Part shown: in pieces, positions 35,501 to 44,166 of the stretch
Layout: every line of letters begins with the position of its first letter
Numbering within the stretch: position 1 is the first letter of the stretch
Assembly (NCBI GenBank): GCA_023614405.1
Contig: JAJUPC010000230.1
Coordinates: forward strand, 1-64,000
From: Avena insularis
Taxonomy: Eukaryota; Streptophyta; Magnoliopsida; Poales; Poaceae
Direction of reading: 5' to 3'
Length of the DNA stretch: 64,000 nt
Program-made: the position numbers and the translations under genes
The notes under the pieces: generated by a model
Database searches by the model: none
What the model saw: the letters and a program-made list of their open reading frames with translations, nothing else
What the model was told of the DNA's origin: nothing

Positions 35501-36980
35501 GCAGTCTGTTTCTGAAGCACAAAATGGAGAAGTGCCAGGGTCCGAGCTTGCGACAGAGCATGTTCCAGCATCCTTGGTCTCTTCTTTCGCCAAAGAGATA
35601 TTTGTTTCTGAATCCCCAAATGGAGAGTCTGAGCTTACGACAGAACATGTTCCTGTATCCTCTGCTGCTTCTTTCTTTAGAGAGCTGGTTGTTTCGGAAT
35701 CAGCAGATGGAGAAGCACAAGGGTCCGAGCTTGCAACAGAGAATGTACCGACATCCTCTACCGCTTCTTTCTTCAGTGAGCTACTCGTTTCTGAATCACC
35801 AGATGGAGAAGCACCAGGGTCTGAAGTTGCAACAGAGAATGTTCCGGTATCCTGTGCCGCTTCTTTCTTCGCAGAGCTATCTGTTTCTGAACCACACAAT
35901 GGAGAAGCACCGGTGTCGGAGCTTGACACGGAGGATGCTCCGACATCAGTACCACCAAACGGCGTCGCCGACCCTGAGCTGCTGCAGCTCGGCGTCACCT
36001 CGGGGCCTCGGATCGAAACCGTCTCCTCCTCCTCTTCTACATTGTCAGCAGCTTCACCACCATCCGAACCGCTCGGCTCGGGCTGCTGCTGCTGCTGCGG
36101 CGGAGGAGGTGGTTCTTCATGCTCGTTCTCCGGGGACCTTGCCAGGTTGAGCCGGACGACTTTGGGCTGGGAGCGCTTCATGACGACGATGTTGCACTGG
36201 AGGTCCTGCATGCAGTGTCTCTCTTCGAGCTTCAGCTCCCTGAGCAACAGCAAATGCAACATAAACACACAACAGTATGCCGCCGATACTGAAGAGATTC
36301 AGCTAGTGTGGCGGTGGCTCTGTCACGTCACCTGTCCAGCACGACCCAGCTCGCCTGCGCCAGCTTGGACTCGGCGGCCACCACGCCGCCGGAGGGCGAG
36401 GTGTGGACGATCCTGACCTTCACGTCTACCTGCAGGAAAGAAAAAGCAGCAGGAGTTACTGAACTGAGGGAGAATTCAGTGTGTATGAAGTCAGAGTGGC
36501 GGCTGAAGTGAGGAACATCTGCTGGTGCTGACCTTGGTGGGATCGTAGAGGTCGCGGAGGCTCAGCATCATCTGCGTGCACAGCTCGGAGACGTCCGACC
36601 TCTGCACGGGCGCCGCCACGGTGCCGCTCGCGCAGCCCCCCGCGAAGAAGGGAAATCCCCAGGACTTTTTGCCTGAATGAGATACAAAGGGGAAGAACGC
36701 CGCGGTCGATTAATTAGTCAGGCTGGGAATGCGGCCGAAGCCATGGATTGGGGGAACTCCGGATGGAGAGGGAGAATTTCGTACCGGAGTTGGCGTGCGG
36801 CGGCGGCGGCGGCGGCATGAGGACGAGGATGAGGACGGCGTCGCCGCGCCGCGCGACGTGCGCGAGCGCCCACGCGGCGGCCGCCCTGGGGATCTCCCTC
36901 GCCGCGGCCCGCGCCGCCACCACCACCGTCGCTCCCCGGCCGCGCGGCTCGCCGGCGCGTCCCCCCGCCGCCGCCGCCAT
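32549..36980 (-). CDS. receptor-like cytoplasmic kinase with N-terminal USP-like domain (SELMODRAFT_444075-like)
   Basis: The nine exons on the minus strand are 36785-36980, 36533-36672, 36332-36429, 34717-36239, 34070-34230, 33670-33746, 33435-33582, 32910-33059 and 32549-32809. They join in phase to 917 residues. Residues 1-185 resemble the universal-stress-like N terminus of the plant family annotated 'inactive protein kinase SELMODRAFT_444075' ([34 protein letters not shown]). Residues ~238-431 are a Ser/Glu-rich tandem repeat. The kinase domain (~555-835) has [10 protein letters not shown], Lys594 (AVKQ), HRD 689-691 followed by MRPNN, and DFG 709-711. All three catalytic residues are present, so the family label 'inactive' need not apply. 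No signal peptide or membrane span is visible. The likely role is Ser/Thr phosphorylation in signalling. Confidence 0.93.
34290..34320. repeat. 31-bp copy of the end of exon 4 inside intron 4
   Basis: These bases repeat 34717-34747 exactly, that is, the last 31 bases of kinase exon 4 starting exactly at its splice border. The flanking intron bases do not match. Confidence 0.85.
34395..34715. other. possible retroposon insertion in kinase intron 4
   Basis: A run of nine T (34408-34416), followed by GATCAACAGGGATTCATCCC, looks like the poly-A end of a retroposon in minus orientation. The matching intron of the partial copy (about 42200-42310) is much shorter and lacks this segment. No target duplication was identified. 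Confidence 0.4.
35380..35960 (-). repeat. in-frame 96-bp tandem repeat in kinase exon 4
   Basis: There are six units plus a partial first one, each about 96 bp (32 residues), recognisable by GTTTCTGAA (or variants) at about 35411, 35507, 35603, 35691, 35786 and 35882. Each encodes a form of SETxSSLKKEAxEDxGTxSV followed by ASSDPGASP. One unit is three residues shorter. All keep the frame. Confidence 0.92.
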
Positions 36981-37332
36981 CTCCGAGTGTAGCAAAACGC
37001 GACGCCGCGGGGGCGTGTCTCCTTTTTTCTGGGTGTTCGAATTTTGAAGTTGTCGACCAGGAGAGAAAAGAGCAGCAGCAGCAGAGTCAGTGAGACGCTC
37101 TTATCAAATTTCACATCGTTCAGAGTAGTACTTCTCATGATTAGAGAAGTGAGCAAAGTGAACTACTACTAGCCCCTAGTGACAACTTTATGTTCAGCTT
37201 TTAATTGATGAAGAAAAACTTGTAGCAATTGAATTGCATACTTACATTTCGAGATGTTCCAACTATATTTGTTTCCATTTATAAGACCTTTTTGACGAGA
37301 TTAATGGAAACAGAGTGGCTAGTTAATAAGTA

Positions 37333-37501
37333 CTCCCTCCGTTTTAAAATATAAGATGTTTTAGATTTATCAAGAAAATATATGTAGACTTGTTTTAGTG
37401 TGTAGATTTACTCCAAATCTAAATAAGCCTACATAGTAAAAGTAGTCTAGCTATATTTGTTTTACAAAGCTAAAATATCTTATATTTTAAAAAGGAGAAA
37501 G
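37333..37501. mobile_element. Stowaway MITE
   Basis: The element is 169 bp. CTCCCTCCGTTTTAAAATAT at the left pairs with ATATTTTAAAAAGGAGAAAG at the right, with TA on both sides. Confidence 0.9.
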
Positions 37502-37675
37502 TAATAGTCAACACAGTGTTGTCGAAATATAAAATGTATCTGAAGAAAAACACGCAATGCCAACGATGAAAACATGACATACAGTTGAAAACCGTTTGTG
37601 AAGGACAAAGCGTGCGGTGCACTCGTTATCAAAACACAACTAATTATTATGACCTCTCTTCTCTTAAATATAGTA

Positions 37676-37798
37676 CTCCCTCTATTCTACAAAGGATGTT
37701 TTAGATTTGTTTAAATTTTAATGCATCTACACGCTAAATATGTCTAGATTTATTTAAATTGAGACGAACTTGCGACATCTTTTTTAGGACGGAGGGAA
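37676..37798. mobile_element. Stowaway MITE
   Basis: The element is 123 bp, from CTCCCTCTATTCTACAAAGG to TTTTAGGACGGAGGGAA, with TA on both sides. Confidence 0.9.
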
Positions 37799-38275
37799 TA
37801 TGTTTTGATAGGCTATTTTATATTTTGAAACAGACTTAGTAATTGAGTACTACTCAGGTAAGACGATCAGGTGAGTACGTCTCAGCTATTAGCTGTATTA
37901 CTTATTACTGATCTCTGTTCTAAACGAAGGTCAAGGCGAAAGAATCTTGTTCAAATATAGTACTAGTAAACCAAAAAAGAAAGAAACGCACGCGATCAAT
38001 CGATTACGAATGCCAGTGGCTCGGAGGTTGAGGCGAGAGGAGGAGGAGGCTTTAATTCGGAGAGGAGGGAGGCGCTTTTTTGTCGTGATCATTGCATAGC
38101 ATAGGCACGTCGGCCCTTTATTGCTTCGAAAGTCGCGTCGCGTTTGCACAGTTTGAACTTGATGAGAGCCAAACCTGCCTAGTACGCACGGCTCAGCAGA
38201 CATGCATTGGCATCGATGTGAAATTATTTCCAGATTTTATCCTACTAGGTCGTTAACTTTGACCAAAATATAGTA

Positions 38276-38398
38276 CTCCCTCCGATCTCAAAAATAACTG
38301 ACCTAGTTTTATCTAAATTTAAATGTATCCATATATTTTAGTGTATAAATACATTCATATCTCAACAAACCAAATCAGTTATTTTTATATAGAGAAAG
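38276..38398. mobile_element. Stowaway MITE
   Basis: The element is 123 bp, from CTCCCTCCGATCTCAAAAAT to ATTTTTATATAGAGAAAG, with TA on both sides. Confidence 0.9.
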
Positions 38399-39057
38399 TA
38401 CAGAAGATTTATCTTTAGAAAATTTATATATTTTCTAATGGTGGGTACCCTGCTTAGTAAAAAAAATAAACTAAATTTTAGTAAAACACCACTTTTTAAG
38501 AAAAAATTGTTTATTTGTTTAAACTAGGCTAAACTAGAGGCTACCCTTTCCAAAGTTCTATCTCTCTACACAATTTATAGCATATTGGTTAAATTGACAA
38601 TCTGGAGATACGAGCAAGATTAAACCCTGACGGAGGGAGCACCAGGAGATTCGTTAAAGAACACTACAAATACCCCTTAACGCGACCCATTTTAGGGGCA
38701 CGAGTTAGAAGTATCTTTTAGCCGATCGGATGAGCATTAGTGGCACTAACTTCCTACGATGTTTTGTTGTGTTATCGTGCTAATGTGGTGTCCACATGCG
38801 CTGCAATATATTTTTACTAGGCTCTGCTGCCGTTTCAACATTTCTCGTCGTTTTTCTCTGTTTGCACCACTCTTTTCGCTGGTCCGCTCATATTTTGAAT
38901 GGCCCCGTCTAAAATTTCAACGCCGCGCGTCTCTTTAGGCAAATCTTTCCCTTTCCTCTTTGCTAAATCCCCAACCCCTCTCCACACTAAATCCTCGACA
39001 CCGTCGCAACCCTCGATTTTGCCGCCGATGTTGGTCGACGACGGCCAGAGGAAGAAC
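38399..39057. other. no gene recognised
   Basis: AT-rich DNA. CTGACGGAGGGAG near 38627 may be a lone Stowaway end. The minus-strand frame at 38835-39059 has no recognisable motif. Confidence 0.45.
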
Positions 39058-39165
39058 AATTGAGAAGGTCAACCAATGACTGCAAGATATAAATGCAAAG
39101 GCATCCCTTCACAAATAGGAAAGATTGGTTGGTGGAAACGCGGATATGCTGGAGGGACTGTGTAG
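39058..39165. repeat. dispersed repeat, copy A
   Basis: This is similar to 48099-48200. Both contain ATTGAGAAGGTCAAC, AATGACT, AAATGCA, GATTGGTTGGTG and ATATG.TGGAGGGA. The unit's nature is unknown. Confidence 0.75.
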
Positions 39166-39167
39166 CA

Positions 39168-39807
39168 TCCCGGTAAAACCACTACTAAAAATCGCTTGTT
39201 GTTTTTTGCTTTTGTGCATCATCATGATATCATGCTCATGTCATCATGCCACATTGCATTTGAGCAGCATACCATGCTTGCATTGGTTTCATCTTGCTTG
39301 TATTAATACTATCACCAATACCTCCCTCTCCCTCTTTGGTATCCCTATTTTGTATTATATAATGTGGGAACCCATTGCTGGGTTCCATATTTTATCAAAT
39401 GCTTTTGTTATTTTTCTAAAACCCTAAATCCTCTAATCCAGTAAAGTGCCCAGATTGACACATACATATATTATGTATGTGGGCATCCTCACTTTCCCAT
39501 ATGCTAATTCCCTCTAGTCTATTTTGTTGCCCTAGATACCTTTGTTCAAACATCCCTGCTAAGATTAAAAGTAGTTTGAATAAGTTGCTTGCTTAAAACT
39601 AGCTAAATATAAACATAAAACAAAACAATTGAACTAACAAAAACAAAATAGAAAATAAATAAAAAGGAACAACAGAGGAGAAACCTACCTGGCATCATCC
39701 CACCAGCACCAACACCCGCAGCAGTAGCTCACCAAAGCAACCTTCCCAAGGCCCATGTACCGCTTCATAGGAGGACCTCATGTTTCCATTCTTACTCTGG
39801 TACAACA
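39168..39807 (+). mobile_element. possible LTR fragment
   Basis: The segment begins TGTGTAGCATCCCGG, like several grass gypsy LTR starts (TGTAGCATCCC), immediately after the break in the dispersed repeat at 39165. The right end might be ...GGTACAACA at 39807. No target duplication was found, so this is tentative. Confidence 0.3.
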
Positions 39808-39819
39808 CCAAAATGATCG

Positions 39820-40960
39820 TATGGGCACCTAGAGGGGGGGGGTGAATAAGTGCTACTTCAAATTTTACTATTTTCAATTTAGGGTTTGACACAAAAGGTA
39901 AATTCTCTAGATATGTAACTAAGGTGAATGTACCTGTATGTCACACTAGCACAATTAACTAAGCAAGAACAAGATATAAAGCGTGGTAAATGATATATGT
40001 AGCCAAAGTGGAGCACGCGGTGACACAAGGATGATTTCCCGCAGTCCCTTCCTTTTGAGGGGAAGTATGTCTTTGTTTGGAGAGGGGGTGGTTTCAAAGC
40101 ACCAACGCCACGAAATGCCTCCCTTGTTCTCCGGTGAACCTCAACCCATGAGGATCGATTCACTCTTTTACTATATCGACAACCTTCGAGGTGGAAGACG
40201 ACACCTTTACAACAATCAAAGACAAGCTTGTAAAAACCAAATCAAGAACTACGGTTTCGAATGAAACAATAGAACAAAGGGGCCCTCAAGTGAATGATGG
40301 GGAAATGAAGATCTATTTTGGTGAAGATGTAGATCAAGGCCTCCTCCTTCGATTCTCAAAAAATAAGAGCTTTGGATGGTTGGAGGTGGAGATCTCTTTT
40401 ATTTGATGGCTCATCTTTAGGGTTCTTGAGGTTGGGGAACGAGTAGCTTCCAAAGGTAGAAAAAGGGGCCTTTATATAGCCCCCCCTGGAAATGTATCCG
40501 TTGGACTCACTTAACCCAGAGTGTCCGGCAGAATCACACCGGACATTTCGGCCAGGGCAGGACACTCTGGCTGATATACCCCAGACACTCCGGCCTGGTA
40601 GAGATTCTCCAAAGAATCCGGCCAGTTCCCGGGTGGTGTCCGATGTGGGTCACTAGCTGTATGCACACTTCGGCGAGAACTTGATGAAATTCCCAGGCCG
40701 GACACTCCGGCTAGCTCTAAACGGATGAAAGGACATTTATTGTCATAATCACTTTTGGTGTTCGTTAAAAACAAGTAGATCATTTTACAGTTTGTCACTG
40801 TCAACAGGTTGCTATTATGATAAGTAAAAAGTACTCTCACACTTTGAAAAGATTCCTGCAAGATTGACATTGTTCGAAATTCGGACGAGTCTCCGATGCA
40901 CTGACCGAGTCTCCGGTGTGGACCGGAGTTTCCGGAGGCATCCCCGGAGGAGGCATCAGG
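39820..40960. repeat. unclassified repeat with CCGGACACTCCGG-type motifs
   Basis: The segment starts near GGGCACCTAGAGGGGGGG and has no coding domain. From about 40510 it carries many variants of the near-palindrome CCGGACACTCCGG in both orientations (around 40520, 40590, 40690, 40880-40950). I recall similar sequence as a common Triticeae repeat but cannot assign it to a class. Confidence 0.45.
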
Positions 40961-41084
40961 AACATGCCTAGGTCATACTTTAATTTGATACTTTTATGTA
41001 TTCGTCTACTATTAGTAAGTAGGGATTATTTTCTTTTTCAAATATAATATTGATGAAAGTAATTTTTTGAATAACTTGTATATT

Positions 41085-41245
41085 ATTGGATATACCCGCC
41101 GTGTATCTTATGGATACGGGTACCCACCGGGTATGGGTATGGGTAAAGTTTTATACCCGCGGGTACGGGTATGGGTAAGATTTTGTACCCATTGATTAGA
41201 CGGGTATGGATATGATATTGCTCTATCCTGTTCATACCCTATCCA
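41085..41245. repeat. GGGTA(T/C)-rich degenerate repeat block
   Basis: Dense copies of GGGTATGGGTA/TACCCGC occur in both orientations. This resembles subterminal regions of some hAT-type elements, but no end or target duplication is visible. It abuts a copia fragment at 41247. Confidence 0.5.
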
Positions 41246-41246
41246 T

Positions 41247-42140
41247 TGCAGATTCTTGGAGCAAGAAGCAACATGTGGTCTCACGATCTACAACAAAAGA
41301 AGAATATAGAGCAATGTCTGTTTGTTTGAGTGAGATGCTATGGATGAAAGGTCTATATAGGAGTTAAAGCTACTAAGAGCATCTCTAGTAGACCTCTTAA
41401 AAGGCCAAACCCTTAAAATTCTGGCGAGTTTATAGTTTTGGACTTTTTTTTGGCTAAAATAGACCCTTTAGAACTTCACGAACCTTTAAAAGTTTTAAAG
41501 GCCACCTTAAAAGTGACCCTCCGACCTTTATATCTAAGGTTCCGAGGGCATTATACACGCCACAAACTGGCCGGATTTCACACCATCCCCGACCACGCTG
41601 CCGTCTGTGCAACCGCTTCCAGCCGTCAATTATTTGTGGCTCCGTCAAAATTGTTCATGCCGTTGGAAAATTCGAGCACGCTGTGTCGAGGCCTAGCGGC
41701 CGGCGGCGGGCAGGCTGGCCACAGTAGGTGTGCGGACACATGGCAAGCCGCAGCAGCGGCGCGCGCATAGCAAGCTGCAGCAGCGCGTGCGCTGGTCAAG
41801 CAGCAACGATGGCGCGCTGCGATAGGCGAAGTGACAATCGGCAACCAGCGGGGCAGGCGAGACGGACAAAGCGGAAACCGGCGCAAATGAACGGGGAGGA
41901 AGATGAAGTCGATAAAAAATGATTCCAGAAATATGCTGCGAATATTCGGTTTTACAGTTTTCATTTGACGGTTTTGTTTCGCCCGAGCCCAAACGACATA
42001 GTAAAATCGTTTTTTCCGGCCCTTATATGTGTTTTAAATGTCGCGTTTTTAAAGGGTATGCTAGAGATGCTCTAAGGAAAGGACCATTTAACCTTTGGTG
42101 CGACAACAAGTCAATAATCAACATAGCTAATAATCAATAG
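41247..42140 (+). pseudogene. copia RNase H fragment split by a DNA transposon
   Basis: 41247-41376 reads as the copia RNase H motif SWSKKQHVVSRST followed by EEYRAM and LWMK. After the 696-bp insertion the frame resumes at about 42076 with GPFNLWCDNKSIINIAN. If the insertion and one copy of its TAA target are left out, the two halves stay in one frame. The fragment is unrelated to the copia element at the left edge and has no LTRs. Confidence 0.85.
41377..42072. mobile_element. PIF/Harbinger-type non-autonomous element
   Basis: The element is 696 bp, flanked by TAA on both sides (41374-41376, 42073-42075). The ends are inverted copies: GAGCATCTCTAG at the left and CTAGAGATGCTC at the right, with weaker similarity inward (CCTCTTAAAA versus CCCTTTAAAA). 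The inside is GC-rich with open frames on both strands but no recognised domain. Confidence 0.88.
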
Positions 42141-42149
42141 TAGCTCAAT

Positions 42150-43740
42150 AGTTATGGCCTAAGAGTACAACCAATAGTTTAGCAAGGTTATACTCAATCA
42201 CTCGAGGAAATAACACACCCTTTTGTCGAAACTTGGCCATGAGATTTCAATAGTACACGAATCATCACAGAAGAAACCAATGCATTTTGTTTATAAAAAA
42301 CTTATGAAGTGTAGCTTACCGTATAGATGTTTATCCAGCGATCTGTTGCAGATGTACTCGTAAACAAGCAACCGCCTCTTGTCTTCAACACGAAGTCCAA
42401 TCAGCACCACAACTTTTTGGTGTTGTGCGCAGCTCACAACCTCCACCTCCGAGCAAAACTCACCATCACCCTGTGAGCTAGCAATTGCTTGACCATCAGG
42501 CAGCACCCCTCTGTGGACAGACCCAAATTAAACCCACCCCTCCATGTAGCTGAACCATCATAGTGGTTTTCTGAATAAAGGTGTCATGTGCTGACATATC
42601 AGCACAAAGACCTGCTACTGGCTGCGCTTATCTCAGTCATTAAATTCAGCTTGGAGGTCTTCTCGATCAGAGCGTCCGCCGTGGGAGTTCTTCTAGCTCT
42701 AGGGCGGTATTTGGTGCTAGTCTGGAGGATTCAGGTCTCTGCAGTATGCCAGCCATCCATGGTTGAAGTGACGAGGCTGCCAGAGGGAGTTGAAGTTTCA
42801 CTCTCAGATTCAGATACAGTGATATTATCCAAATTATTCTTCAGACAGCTATCTGTTTCTGAAGCACAAGATGGAGAAGTGCCATGGTCTGACAAACAGA
42901 GCATGTTCCAGTATCCTCTACTGCTTCTTTCTTTAGAGCTGTTTGTTTCTGAAGCACAAAGTGAAGAAACCGTCGATGTCTGAGCTTGCGACAGAGGATT
43001 GTTACGATATCGTCAGTCTTTTTTTTTTTTGTCAGAGAGATATCTGTTTCTGAAGCGCAAAATGGAGAAGTGCCAGCGTCTGAGCTCACGACAGCCTTGG
43101 TTTCTTATTTTGTCAGATAGATATCTGCTTCTAAAAAGAGAGGTGCCAGGGTCAGACGTCAGAGCTTGCAACAGAGCATGTTCCGACATCCTCAGTTGCT
43201 TCTTTCTTGAGAGAGCTAATTGCGTCTGAAGCACTAAATGGATAAGTGACATGGTCAGAGCTTGAGACAGAAGTACGTAGCTCCCATATATATCCTCGGT
43301 TAATTCTTTCTTCAGAGAGGCATTTGTTTCAGAACCACACAATGGAGAAGCGCTAGGGTCCGAGCTTGACACAGAGGTATCTCCCATATCCTAGGTTAAT
43401 TCTTTCTTCAGAGAGCTACTATCTATTTCTGAAGCACACAATGGAGAAGCACCAGGTTCCGAGTTTGATACAGAGGATGCTCCAACATCAGTACCACCAA
43501 ATGGTGTCTCCGACCCCGAGCTGCTGCAGCTCGGCGTCACTTCGGGGCCTCGGATCGAAACCGTCTCCTGCTCCTCCTCTTCTACATTGCTAGTAGCTTC
43601 ACCACCATCCAAGCCGCTCGGCTTAGGCTGCTGCTACTGTTGTGGCGGCAGTGGAGGTGGTTCTTCCAGCTCGTTCATGACGACAATGTTGCATTGGAGA
43701 TCAACTTTGGGAGATCTTGCCAGGTTCTTCCGGCTTGGCT
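42150..43740 (-). pseudogene. partial, degraded copy of the kinase gene at 32.5-37.0 kb
   Basis: This copies part of intron 4 (42160-42316) and exon 4 of the intact kinase in the same order, so it arose as DNA and not from mRNA. The kinase start is recognisable at 42316-42520 ([14 protein letters not shown]... [18 protein letters not shown]), with the catalytic Lys segment AVKQYKLA deleted. The phosphate-loop part is mostly lost (about 42510-42560). The Ser/Glu repeat array follows (about 42840-43480, seven decayed units) and then the Pro/Gln-rich start of exon 4 (near 43640). Frameshifts and stops are frequent. Downstream and upstream exons are absent. Confidence 0.9.
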
Positions 43741-43799
43741 CTTTCCACCACCCACGAGCATGGCGATCTCGGCAAAGCTAGGTGGCTGTAGGCTTTCTA

Positions 43800-44166
43800 G
43801 ATTTTAGATCGTTTCCTACAGGAGACGTGGAAGGCTAGGAGCTAGGAGTCGGTTGATTGATTCTCCTGGACATCGACCTTAGATTAGCACACGCAGCCAC
43901 GCACCCAGGGTACATATTTATCACTTTAAGTAATAATAAAGCATCCAATTAAAAAAATCTTTTCACTTGTGTTTCTCACAATATCACATCACATGAGAAG
44001 AATTATATCAATACTTAAATTACCAATTACCATAAGAATGAATAGTTGTGTCGGTCCTCACACACACAAATAATAAAAGGGTAAAGATAACAAACATGGT
44101 TGCATCACCCTTACATACAAACAATTTCTTGTATTAAGAAGCAATGCTAACCATATGCACACGGAA
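43800..44166. other. no gene recognised
   Basis: Spacer between the kinase copy and the F-box gene's 3' end. No coding signal is seen. Confidence 0.5.

Larger units (their letters stand above)
36981..38275. other. promoter side of the kinase gene and MITE-rich spacer
   Basis: 5' flank of the minus-strand kinase, with two Stowaway MITEs (37333-37501, 37676-37798), a third starting at 38276, and no gene. The closest MITE edge is about 350 bp upstream of the kinase ATG. Confidence 0.6.

Noticed and set aside
35352..36416. Long plus-strand open frame of 354 codons
   Set aside because: It runs antisense to kinase exon 4 and exists because the 96-bp repeat keeps several frames open.
42588..43593. 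Plus-strand frames opposite the kinase pseudogene
   Set aside because: Antisense shadows of the decayed repeat array.
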